Positions 1 to 7,737 of a stretch of DNA of 64,000 nt are shown here, piece after piece (the first letter of the stretch is position 1; every line of letters starts with the position of its first letter). The DNA comes from Thermoleophilaceae bacterium (GTDB taxonomy: Bacteria > Actinomycetota > Thermoleophilia > Solirubrobacterales > JACPNS01), in assembly GCA_016462645.1 (NCBI GenBank), contig JAEMSX010000001.1:127999-191998 (forward strand). The letters are read 5' to 3'. Made by a program: the position numbers and the translations under genes. The notes under the pieces are model-generated. The model did not search any database. It was not told the origin of the DNA and worked only from the letters and a program-made list of their open reading frames with translations.

Positions 1-1272
1 CGCGATCACGAGCTCGGGCTGGAGCTTCTCCGAGAACGTCGTGAACCCGCGCAGGTCAGAGAACAGCAGCGTCGCCACCACGCGCTTGCCGCCGAGTTTG
101 TTCCCGTCGCCGGCCTCATCGAGAACTTGGTCAACGACGCTGTCGGGGGCGAAGCGGGCGAACTCATTGCGCACGCGTTCCCTTTCAAAAGCGGCCGAGA
201 GGAAGTTCACTCCCAGCGAGGCGACCATCGAAAGGGCCAGCGCGATCAGCGGATATGTGACCGGCAGGATGTAGCCGAGGTTGAAGACGTAGATCACCAA
301 CAGCACATAGAAGATCGCGCCGCCCAAACAGATCAGGAAGGCTTCGCGTGGATCGACCCGCAGATTCAGCAGCGGCTCTGCGAAGCCGAAAAGCAGGATC
401 AGCAGCAGCACCACAAACCACGGTGACTTGCTCATCGGGAAGACATTGAGGATCGTTGCGATCGCGTTCGCGTGAATCTCCGGGCCGGCCATGGCTTTCG
501 AGCTCGAGGTGCGGTGGACATCGTGCAAGGTCTCGTTCGTCGCACCGACGACCACGATCTTCCCCTTGACCGCACGCTTGTTGAAGTGACCGGTGTAGAC
601 CGCCGAGAACGGCACCTGCTGGATTCGTCCCTCCCCGCCGATGAAGTTGATCCATGCCGACTTGTGCGGGAAGTTCTCCTTGCCGGGCATGGTGCCGGTG
701 GCGCGCGTGACCGCCGCAACCGAAAGCGTCGGGATCCCGCCGCGCATCCGATTGAACCGCCTGATCACCCCGTCAGTGTCGGTGGCGAGGATCGAGTTTC
801 CGACGGTCGCGTTCATCGCTTTGACGTTGTCGTTGCCGCCCATCACCGGGGTCTCGCCGGTCCTGGGATCGGTCTCGGACGTCGCGAGCACGACGTTTCC
901 GGCATTCGTGATCGACTCGGCGAGCACGTAGTCGTCGTTCTCGTACGGCGGCAGGCTCGGCTCCGAGTACATGATGTCCTCGACGATCACCTTCGCGCCG
1001 GCTTTGGAAAGATTGTCGATCACCGTCGCCTGAACCGACCGACGGAACGGCCAGCGCAGCCGCAGCTCCGAGAACGTCTCATCGTCGATCGAGACCAGCA
1101 CGACGTTCTTGGCCTCCTGACTGGGGAGATTTCCGCGGATGTCGAAACGCTGGTCGACGGTCGAGAGCTCAAGCGTCTTCATACCGCCCGCCGCCCAGAG
1201 CAGGATCACGAGCGCGGTCGTCAGGGCGCTGAGCGCGAACAGCCATGCGTACTTGCGCTTACCCGAGAGCAC
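1..1272 (-). CDS. CHASE2-domain class III adenylate/guanylate cyclase (C-terminus outside window)
   Basis: Membrane receptor cyclase expected to make cAMP or cGMP in response to an extracytoplasmic signal. 424 codons are visible. A membrane helix (residues about 8-28) is followed by a large outer domain (about 30-275) with CHASE2 layout, three closely spaced membrane helices (about 278-360), and the start of a class III cyclase domain. Its FSDLRGFTTFSEK motif (about 403-415) carries the first metal-binding Asp. The window edge removes the rest of the catalytic domain, so the second Asp and the ATP/GTP-specifying residues cannot be checked. GTG at 1270-1272 is the only start that keeps the first helix, because an in-frame stop lies two codons upstream. 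It is the last visible gene of a leftward run behind two FecR-domain secreted proteins; FecR and CHASE2 cyclases are often neighbours, so a shared signalling role is inferred. Confidence 0.85.
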   Translation of the reverse strand, partial: MLSGKRKYAWLFALSALTTALVILLWAAGGMKTLELSTVDQRFDIRGNLPSQEAKNVVLVSIDDETFSELRLRWPFRRSVQATVIDNLSKAGAKVIVEDIMYSEPSLPPYENDDYVLAESITNAGNVVLATSETDPRTGETPVMGGNDNVKAMNATVGNSILATDTDGVIRRFNRMRGGIPTLSVAAVTRATGTMPGKENFPHKSAWINFIGGEGRIQQVPFSAVYTGHFNKRAVKGKIVVVGATNETLHDVHRTSSSKAMAGPEIHANAIATILNVFPMSKSPWFVVLLLILLFGFAEPLLNLRVDPREAFLICLGGAIFYVLLVIYVFNLGYILPVTYPLIALALSMVASLGVNFLSAAFERERVRNEFARFAPDSVVDQVLDEAGDGNKLGGKRVVATLLFSDLRGFTTFSEKLQPELVIA

Positions 1273-1275
1273 GCG

Positions 1276-1512
1276 TCACCGTTTGTAGAAGGTGAAGAAC
1301 GACTTGCCCGCCTTCAGGTTGAAGTTCCTGCTGTGGAATTGATCGAACGCGAGGCCCGAGACGGTGCCGATCCCGCCCTCGGTGTCGGTGTGACTCCGCG
1401 CGATCGTGGCCTGCACCGCGGCAGACGAGTGATCGGGGCAGTACCCGTAGACGCTGCTGCTGCCGGAGCTCGGATTGTCGGAATACCAGACGAACTTGGC
1501 CGACCAGCGCGA
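1276..1512 (-). pseudogene. FecR-domain C-terminal remnant
   Basis: A 78-codon open stretch with no ATG, GTG or TTG start near its beginning. It ends in a segment (NFNLKAGKSFFTFYKR) that closely matches the C-terminus of the FecR protein at 4369-6321 (NFTLKSGKQFFIFYKRGK) and resembles the end of the neighbour at 1525-4368. Its upstream boundary is an in-frame TGA (1513-1515), four codons after the stop of the 947-residue gene. Its own TGA (1276-1278) is two codons before the cyclase start, and all of these lie in one reading frame. I read it as the surviving C-terminal tail of a third FecR paralogue. An unrecognised start or read-through from upstream cannot be excluded. Confidence 0.55.
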
Positions 1513-1524
1513 TCAGCCGAGGTC

Positions 1525-4368
1525 TCACAAGCAACCCTTCTTCGGCTTCGACTTCTTCTTGTTCAGTTTCTTCAGGCGCTGGCTCTCGGTCAGCGGCTTG
1601 TATTCGACGAAGCGCGTCTCACCGGCCTTCAGGTCAAAGCAGTTGCCGTGTGTCGGCCGCACGTTCACGATCCCGCGATCGACGCGGAAGTAGGTGCCGT
1701 TCTCGTAGTTGGCGACGTACCACTTGGTTCCGCGCACGGTCGCCGACCCACCGCTGCCGCTTGTGCGGAACTTGCCCTTGCCGTTGCCCCAGAGTCCGTT
1801 CTTCTTCTTGCCGCGCTTGGCGATCTGAATTGCTTTGAACGGGTTCGCCGCGAAGCGCGGGTAGGCGCTCGCGGCCGAGGTCGTGGTGTCGATCAGATCG
1901 TCGCGCAACTTCATGATCGCGAGCGGCTGATCGCCCGTGCCCTGGAAGACCTGGAAGATGCCACCCCAGAATTCCGCTTCGTAGGTCGTGCCGTCGGCGT
2001 TCGCAAGCGTGAGCTTCGCGGTTCCCTTGCGCGCGTCGACGATCGTGCCGACCGGGACGAGCAGCGCCTCGCTGAGCGGGATGTACTTGTCGCTGCCGGG
2101 CAACTTGACGAAGACGTCGCCCGTCGCAGGCTCGAGGTTTGCGGACTTGCGGATGAACGGCGTACCCAGCGATTCGACCTGCGTCGGCGCGTAGGTCACG
2201 GCAACCGAGGCAGAGCTGACGCGCTCGGCGTCATCGGTGCAGGTGACGGTGATCGTGTTCGTGCCTTCCACGAGCGCGATCGTGGCGCCGTCGGCGCGCG
2301 AGCATTCGAGTTCACTGTCCACGTCGTCGGTCGCCGAGTACCGGAGGACGGTCTGGGCGATATCCGTCCTCGCTCCGTCGGTCGGCGCCGTGATCGAGAT
2401 CTCCGGGGCCGCTGCGTCGTAGCTGACCGTGACCGACCTGGCCGCCTGGTGGCCACCGTGGTCGGTGCAGCTGACGACGATCAGGTTCGGGCCCGGGGAC
2501 AGGGGCACCGTGGCGCCGTCTGACAGGTTGCAGGCAGGATCGTTGTCGGTGTCGTCGCTCGTCGAGTAGCTCAGCGTGACCGCCGGCGCCGTGACGAGCG
2601 CGCCGTCGAGCGGCGCGCCGATCTCAATCTGCGGCGCGTCGGAGTCATAGGTGACGACGGTGGAGTCTTCGCCGACGTTGCCGGCCCCGTCGGTGCAGTG
2701 CACCGTGATCAGGTTGCTGCCGATGTCCAGCGGCAGGACCGCGCCGTTGCCGTAGTCACAAGACGGCTCGGCCGAAAAATTGTCCGTGACCGAGTAGGCG
2801 AGCGTGATGCTCGAGCTGTCGACGACCGTTCCGCTGACCGGCTCGCTGATCGTCACGTTCGGCGCCTCGGTGTCAGGGGGCACGTAGGTGAAGGAGACGG
2901 AATCCTGTCCGGAGTTGCCCGCATCGTCCTCGCAGCTCACGGTGATCGTGTTGTCGCCTTCGTCAAGCGGGATCTGCGCCTCATCGGCGAGATTGCAGGT
3001 CGGCGAGAGGTCGCGGTCATCGCTGACCGTGTAGTGCAGCGTCGCGGGAGAGCTGGAGAGCGTGGCTTCGGCAGTCGGTGCAGTGATCGTCACGTCCGGC
3101 GGTGTGGTGTCGGGCGGGATCACGTTGATCGGCTGCTGGTAGGTGACGCTGCGGCCGTTCTGCGTGGTCACGCGATACGACAATTCGTCGGCACCGAGCG
3201 ATTCGACGCCCGGGTAGTAGTCGATCGATGCGTAGTCGCCGCTCGCATACGCGTTTCCGAGCGCCGGCGCGCCGATGACCTCGAACTCCAGCGTGGCCGA
3301 GCTGTCTGCGTCGGTGCAGTTCGGGATTATCGAGAGCGGCTCTCCGGCAACGGCGTCAATCGCATCGCTCGGCGTGCAGGTCGGCGCCGCGTTCAGCACG
3401 AGATCGCGCGCGAACGGCGTGGTCGTGCTCGCGAGGAAGAACTTGTTCGTGCCCGGTAGCTGCGCGAGCGACGCGTTCGTGCCCAGGCTCGGGTCGGCCG
3501 TCGTGCCGAGCAGACGGTAGGTCTTCAAGCTGAAGATGTCGACGGAGTCGACCTTGGCGGCGAACAGGCGATTGGTCGCCGAGTCGACCGCAAGTGAGAC
3601 GTAGTCGCCCGGCGTGGCCGATTGAAACGAGCCGGCGAGGCCGTCGATGTTGGCCGTGTAGCCACGCACCTTGGCAAGACCGTCGATCGCGGAGTAGATG
3701 TTTCCGTTCGTCGGGTCAACCGTCAGCGGGCCGGGTCCGTTGACGGTGTTCCACTCACTGGGGTCGTAGGTGAACTTGACCCAACCCAGCGAGTTTCCGG
3801 ACGGAGTCTGGCTGAACACGATCAGGCCGCGTTGGCCGGTGCTGTTCCTGACCGAGGCGTACCCGTAGAGGCCGCCGTGCGTGTCGATCGCGACCCCCGC
3901 CGGGTCGTCCACGTCGAATCCGGGGTAGAAGCTGCCGACGTCCAATGCCGTCGAGTAGTTCACCGGGTCGCCTGACGTGCCGTCGTTGGAGCGTGGGTAG
4001 ACGATGATCCGGTTGTTCGACCGGTCGGCGACGAACAACAGGTTCTGACCGGAGGAGAACGCGATACCGCTGATGCTGCCGATCCTTCCCGGTCCGACGT
4101 CGTCGCTTCCGTCGATCGTCGCGAGCTCGGTGGTGCTGGTGGGGTCGGCCTGGTCAAATCCGCGCAGGATGTCCTCGCCTGCGAGCCGATCGACAAACCA
4201 GACGTACTTGCCGCTGCCGCCGGTGCCTTCTGCCTGAGCCGGGCCGATGCTCGTGAACGCCGACCCGTCGCGCGCGCCATTGTTCTGGAACACCGCTGCC
4301 GATGCCGCCACCGGAAGCGCCACCAGCGCCGCGCAGATCAGCCCAATGAGTGTCAGTCGATAGCGCAT
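1525..4368 (-). CDS. secreted beta-propeller / Ig-like repeat / FecR-domain protein
   Basis: 947 residues, probably exported. A signal peptide (about 1-24, ending ASAA) leads into a propeller-like region (about 30-325) with recurring AVDxxTNxxFAA-type blades, then a cadherin-like module (about 330-415). Four Ig-like repeats of about 76 residues follow (about 418-725), each with two Cys. A FecR-like domain (about 735-905) contains TGDVFVKLPGSDKYIPL and a basic KKKNGLWG block, and the Lys-rich tail ends at 947. The last 460 residues without the Ig repeats resemble the upstream gene product, so the two are paralogues differing mainly by the Ig array. ATG abuts the upstream TAA with no gap, so the pair is co-translated. 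Probable role: surface-exposed partner or sensor for the CHASE2 cyclase downstream (inferred). No catalytic motif is visible. Confidence 0.8.
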   Translation of the reverse strand: MRYRLTLIGLICAALVALPVAASAAVFQNNGARDGSAFTSIGPAQAEGTGGSGKYVWFVDRLAGEDILRGFDQADPTSTTELATIDGSDDVGPGRIGSISGIAFSSGQNLLFVADRSNNRIIVYPRSNDGTSGDPVNYSTALDVGSFYPGFDVDDPAGVAIDTHGGLYGYASVRNSTGQRGLIVFSQTPSGNSLGWVKFTYDPSEWNTVNGPGPLTVDPTNGNIYSAIDGLAKVRGYTANIDGLAGSFQSATPGDYVSLAVDSATNRLFAAKVDSVDIFSLKTYRLLGTTADPSLGTNASLAQLPGTNKFFLASTTTPFARDLVLNAAPTCTPSDAIDAVAGEPLSIIPNCTDADSSATLEFEVIGAPALGNAYASGDYASIDYYPGVESLGADELSYRVTTQNGRSVTYQQPINVIPPDTTPPDVTITAPTAEATLSSSPATLHYTVSDDRDLSPTCNLADEAQIPLDEGDNTITVSCEDDAGNSGQDSVSFTYVPPDTEAPNVTISEPVSGTVVDSSSITLAYSVTDNFSAEPSCDYGNGAVLPLDIGSNLITVHCTDGAGNVGEDSTVVTYDSDAPQIEIGAPLDGALVTAPAVTLSYSTSDDTDNDPACNLSDGATVPLSPGPNLIVVSCTDHGGHQAARSVTVSYDAAAPEISITAPTDGARTDIAQTVLRYSATDDVDSELECSRADGATIALVEGTNTITVTCTDDAERVSSASVAVTYAPTQVESLGTPFIRKSANLEPATGDVFVKLPGSDKYIPLSEALLVPVGTIVDARKGTAKLTLANADGTTYEAEFWGGIFQVFQGTGDQPLAIMKLRDDLIDTTTSAASAYPRFAANPFKAIQIAKRGKKKNGLWGNGKGKFRTSGSGGSATVRGTKWYVANYENGTYFRVDRGIVNVRPTHGNCFDLKAGETRFVEYKPLTESQRLKKLNKKKSKPKKGCL
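2185..3110 (-). repeat. four Ig-like repeats within the 947-residue protein
   Basis: Four consecutive modules of about 76 codons. Each starts with a (A/P)P(D/N/Q/E)(V/I)xI pattern, has a first Cys about 35 residues in (C(N/D/S) followed by a charged loop), a proline- or glycine-rich turn, then VxC(T/E)D near the end. The two Cys per module could form an intradomain disulfide after export. The copies differ enough in sequence that the array is old and not a recent slippage product. Confidence 0.75.
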
Positions 4369-6321
4369 TTACTTCCCCCGTTTGTAAAAGATGAAGAACT
4401 GCTTGCCGCTCTTGAGCGTGAAGTTCTTGCCGCGGATCGGGTCGATCGTGACCGCGCCGCGCTGGACCTTGAAGAGTGAGCCGTACGTGTAGTTGGCGAC
4501 GTACCAACGCGTGCCGCGGACCGTCGCCGAGCCGCCCTTGCCGGACGTGCGGTACTTGCCCTTGGCGTCGCCCCAGAGGCCGTTCTTCTTCTTGCCGCGC
4601 TTGCGCGAGGTCCACGCCTTGAAGCCGGACGGAGTCGCGACCGCGCTGGCGATCGAGGTGGTCGCCTGCGCCACGAGATCGTCGCGCAGCTTCAGGGTGG
4701 CGAGTGGCTTGTCGCCCTTTCCCTGGATGACCTGGAAGATGCCGTCCCAGAAGACGCCGTCGTAGAGCGTCCCGTCGGCGTTCGCGAAGGTCAGATGCGC
4801 CTTGCCGTCGCGTGCGTCGATCACCGTGCCGATCGGGATCAGCGTGTCCTCGGTCAGCGGCACGAACTTGTCGCTGCCGGGCAGCTTGATGAAGACGTTG
4901 CCGCTGGTGAGGCTGAGGTTGGCCGTCTTGCGCACGACCGGCACCTCCGCGGAACCGACAATCCTGACCGGCTGGTTGTAGACGACGCTGCGCCCGTTGG
5001 CGGTCATCACGCGATAGCGGAGGTTGTCCGTGCCGGGCGTCGTGCCGGCGTTGAAGGTCAGCGTGGTGCGCTCTGCGTTCGGGGTGATCGTGCCCAGCGC
5101 CGGCGGGGTGTCGCGGTGGAACTCCTTGACCGGCGCGCCGTCGGCGTCGGTGCAGCTGAGCGGGATCTGCGTGCTCGATCCCGGCGCGACCTGCAGCTCC
5201 GGCGAAACAGTGCACGTCGGCGGGGCGGCAAGCGTGTAGGCGGCGACCGGCGGGTTGTCGGCGTCCGCCGTCGAGACCGTCGTGTTCAGGACGACGTAGA
5301 GCTTGCGGCTGATCGGATCGACGTCGATGTCGATGATCGACAGGCCCGGCTGATTCTTGAAGCTCGACTCTTCAAAGCGTCCGAGCTTGTTCCCGGTGTC
5401 GAGGCTGTAGACGTCGATGTAGTTGCTCGTCGCCGCATACAGGAGGTGGCTCGGGGAGTCGACTGCGACTGATCGCGACTGCTGTCCGACGCCCGATCCG
5501 ATCGAGCGGATCCAGCCGCCGTCGGGATCAAACTCCTGGACGGTGTCGTCCTCGAGGTCCGTGACGAAGACATGGCCGTCGGCGGGGTTGACTGCGATGT
5601 CGGTCGGGAGCGTGTCGTCGGTGTTCCAGTTGAACCCGAAGTCGCCCTCCCAGTCAAGACTCGGGTCGATCGAGACGCCGTCGCCGTAGACGTAGCTGAA
5701 GATCTGCACGCGGGCGTTGAAGTAGTCGACCACGTAGAGGCGGTCGTTGAACGTGCTGTAGACCATGTCGCCTGCTCCGCCGATGGTGTTGAACTGACCA
5801 GCACCGCTGCCCGCACCCGGGGAGCCGCTGGTCACCGGACCGGGAGCCTGAGCCGGCTTCGTGTAGTCGACCGCCTCGGCCGGGGCGTCGTTCCCGGTCA
5901 GGTGGAATGCGAGCACGCGGTAGTTGGCCGAATCCGAGAAGAAGATGACCTGGCGGGTCGGATCGAAAGCGAGGCCGCCGATGTCGCTCGAGTAGTCGCC
6001 GGTGGGGTCGGTGTAGAGACTGCTGATCGTCTGGTCGGGCACGGCGGAGCCGGCGGCGGGAGTCCTGCCCCAGATGTGCCCGGTCCCTGCGAACGCGTCA
6101 CCGACCCAGGCGTACCTGCCCGTCTGGGTGAGTGAGCGCTCGGCCATCACCGAGAGCTGGTTGTCGAAGCCTTTGTTGTCGCCATAGGTGCAGCCGTTGT
6201 CGTTGTCGCCGCAATAGATCACATCGCGAGTGACTCCGGCGAATGCCGAGACCGAGAGCAACGCAACTGCAGAAAGGGTGAGTAGACAAGAGAGCACGGC
6301 GCGGCCGAGCACGCTTTGCAT
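4369..6321 (-). CDS. secreted beta-propeller / FecR-domain protein
   Basis: 650 residues. A signal peptide (about 1-28, ending AFAG) precedes an NHL-like propeller (about 30-345; the motif EFDPDGGWIRSIGSG is typical of NHL blades), a cadherin-like module (about 365-455) and a FecR-like domain (about 460-648). That domain contains GNVFIKLPGSDKFVPL, the basic KKKNGLWG block at about 573 and a terminal FFIFYKRGK. It is the first gene of the leftward operon; its TAA is immediately followed by the ATG of the 947-residue paralogue. The start ATG lies 73 bp from a perfect inverted repeat (6394-6413) in the divergent region shared with galE. Likely a cell-surface scaffold or sensor; no enzyme motif seen. 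Confidence 0.8.
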   Translation of the reverse strand: MQSVLGRAVLSCLLTLSAVALLSVSAFAGVTRDVIYCGDNDNGCTYGDNKGFDNQLSVMAERSLTQTGRYAWVGDAFAGTGHIWGRTPAAGSAVPDQTISSLYTDPTGDYSSDIGGLAFDPTRQVIFFSDSANYRVLAFHLTGNDAPAEAVDYTKPAQAPGPVTSGSPGAGSGAGQFNTIGGAGDMVYSTFNDRLYVVDYFNARVQIFSYVYGDGVSIDPSLDWEGDFGFNWNTDDTLPTDIAVNPADGHVFVTDLEDDTVQEFDPDGGWIRSIGSGVGQQSRSVAVDSPSHLLYAATSNYIDVYSLDTGNKLGRFEESSFKNQPGLSIIDIDVDPISRKLYVVLNTTVSTADADNPPVAAYTLAAPPTCTVSPELQVAPGSSTQIPLSCTDADGAPVKEFHRDTPPALGTITPNAERTTLTFNAGTTPGTDNLRYRVMTANGRSVVYNQPVRIVGSAEVPVVRKTANLSLTSGNVFIKLPGSDKFVPLTEDTLIPIGTVIDARDGKAHLTFANADGTLYDGVFWDGIFQVIQGKGDKPLATLKLRDDLVAQATTSIASAVATPSGFKAWTSRKRGKKKNGLWGDAKGKYRTSGKGGSATVRGTRWYVANYTYGSLFKVQRGAVTIDPIRGKNFTLKSGKQFFIFYKRGK

Positions 6322-6393
6322 AAGGCAAACCTACCGATCCGTAGATGGCCGTGGTATCCCCTCCGAACAAAGTTCACGGTGCGCATTTAGACG

Positions 6394-6413
6394 TGTGTAC
6401 AACCATGTACACA
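6394..6413. promoter_or_regulatory. 20-nt palindromic operator-like site between divergent genes
   Basis: Perfect inverted repeat TGTGTAC-N6-GTACACA, 48 bp upstream of the galE start and 73 bp upstream of the FecR-propeller operon start. Its location between two divergent transcription units and its exact symmetry suggest a dimeric regulator that could control both. The half-site spacing does not fit the TGTGA-N6-TCACA pattern of Crp proteins, so the regulator is unidentified. Confidence 0.55.
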
Positions 6414-6461
6414 GCCTTTTCACAGCTTTTCCAGAACGATCTGACCTACGATCCCCAAACC

Positions 6462-7475
6462 ATGACTTGGCTCGTGACCGGCGGCGCCGGATACATCGGC
6501 TCGCACATCGTCGAGTCCTTCATGCATGCCGGCACTCCGGTCGCCGTGTTCGACGACCTGTCGACGGGCTACCGCAGCTTTGTTCCAGACGACGTCCCAC
6601 TGGTCAAAGGATCGATCACCGACCCGGAAGCAGTCGGCCGCGCGCTCGACGAGCACGCGATCACCGGAATCGTCCACCTCGCAGGTTGGAAGTACGCCGG
6701 CGTCTCGGTTCAGCGCCCGCTCCACTTCTACGGCGAGAACGTCACCGGGATGCAGGTGTTGCTCGCGCAGGCCTCCGAGCGCGGTGTCAATCGCTTCGTC
6801 CTCAGCTCAAGCGCCTCCTGGTACGGAACGCCTGATGCGGAGATCGTGACCGAGGACGCGCCGCCCCGGCCCGAGAGTCCGTACGGCGAGACCAAGGTGA
6901 TCAGCGAGTGGCTGCTGCGCGACCTCGCGCGCATCAATCCCGATTTGCGCCAGACTTCGCTGCGCTATTTCAACGTCGTCGGTTCTGGTCCGCCGGAGCT
7001 CGCCGATCACTCGCCGCACAACCTCTTTCCGAAGGTCTTCCGCGCGGTCACGGCAGGCGAGCAGCCGGTCGTGTTCGGCGATGGCTACCCAACGCCCGAC
7101 GGCAGCTGCGTGCGCGACTATGTGCATGTCGTCGATCTGGCCGACGCCCACGTGACCGCCGCCCGCTTGCTTGATGAGGGCGGCAACTGCGCGCCGGCGT
7201 ACAACGTCGGCCGCGGTGAGGGCTCCTCGGTGTTCGAGGTGCTCGACGCGATTCGCTCGGTCACGGGAATTGACTTCGAGAACGATGTCCAGCCGCGCCG
7301 CCCGGGGGACCCGGCAAGAATCGTCGGCTCGGCCGAGCTGATTGCCCGCGACATGGACTGGCGCGCGGAGTTCGGGCTTGACGCGATGGCGTCGAGCGCA
7401 TGGGCCGCATGGCAGCGCCAGCTCGAACTCTACGGTGGCCCCCCGCCTGACGGCGGCTTCGGCCTGATTGCCTGA
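6462..7475 (+). CDS. galE: UDP-glucose 4-epimerase
   Basis: 337 residues, the normal length for GalE, an extended SDR that interconverts UDP-glucose and UDP-galactose with tightly bound NAD. Visible hallmarks: N-terminal Rossmann motif TGGAGYIGSH (residues 5-14), the VHLAGWKYAGVSV segment that aligns with the HFAGLKAVGESV signature, a catalytic Ser in SSSASWYG (about 113-120) and the YxxxK pair in SPYGETK (Tyr about 141). An upstream in-frame extension to 6345 exists, but the Rossmann fold starts directly at ATG 6462, so that start is chosen. It stands alone on the plus strand and probably feeds galactose units to the polysaccharide genes further right (inferred). Confidence 0.92.
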   Translation: MTWLVTGGAGYIGSHIVESFMHAGTPVAVFDDLSTGYRSFVPDDVPLVKGSITDPEAVGRALDEHAITGIVHLAGWKYAGVSVQRPLHFYGENVTGMQVLLAQASERGVNRFVLSSSASWYGTPDAEIVTEDAPPRPESPYGETKVISEWLLRDLARINPDLRQTSLRYFNVVGSGPPELADHSPHNLFPKVFRAVTAGEQPVVFGDGYPTPDGSCVRDYVHVVDLADAHVTAARLLDEGGNCAPAYNVGRGEGSSVFEVLDAIRSVTGIDFENDVQPRRPGDPARIVGSAELIARDMDWRAEFGLDAMASSAWAAWQRQLELYGGPPPDGGFGLIA

Positions 7476-7516
7476 CAAACCGAGTACCGCACGGTTCCTG
7501 TTTCGGCGCTTAAAGC

Positions 7517-7552
7517 GAATCGGCGATCGCGAGGACGCACGATCGCCGATTC
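7517..7552. terminator. hairpin downstream of galE
   Basis: Perfect 13-bp inverted repeat (GAATCGGCGATCG / CGATCGCCGATTC) with a 10-nt loop, 41 bp after the galE stop. No T-run follows on either strand, so it is terminator-like by position and stem strength only. It could also end a leftward transcript starting near 7709-7727. Confidence 0.55.
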
Positions 7553-7708
7553 TGAAGGGTGGCTGTGACGATCGGGGACATACGAGTCTCAGCTTTCTTA
7601 CCCCATGTGAGCGGTAGGTCTTGATCCGGTGTTGGGGGCAGACTCCCAAGCCGAACGATTAGCTACCACTGGTTCGGTTTTCGACTGTTTGGAGCATTTC
7701 TTTAGCGA

Positions 7709-7727
7709 TAACTGTCCGGTTAGCCAA
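7709..7727 (-). promoter_or_regulatory. 19-nt element, copy 1
   Basis: Read leftward, the sequence is TTGGCTAACCGGACAGTTA, identical in all 19 positions to 52416-52434 on the plus strand. It contains a small dyad TAAC-N6-GTTA. It lies 10 bp beyond the stop of the membrane-protein gene at 7738-8997, with no gene ahead of it on that strand. The next landmark in its reading direction is the hairpin at 7517-7552. A promoter or regulator site for a noncoding transcript is possible but unproven. Confidence 0.4.
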
Positions 7728-7737
7728 TAAATCCAAC

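Noticed and set aside
472-2523. Long plus-strand open frame opposite the FecR and cyclase genes
   Set aside because: Arg/Asp/Val-rich composition typical of a high-GC antisense frame; the minus-strand products have signal peptides and domains.
6394-6413. Crp-binding site
   Set aside because: The TGTGT and ACACA ends are 10 nt apart instead of the 6 nt of Crp sites.
7600-7700. tRNA-like segment with a GGTTCG stretch
   Set aside because: No cloverleaf or acceptor stem can be drawn around it.
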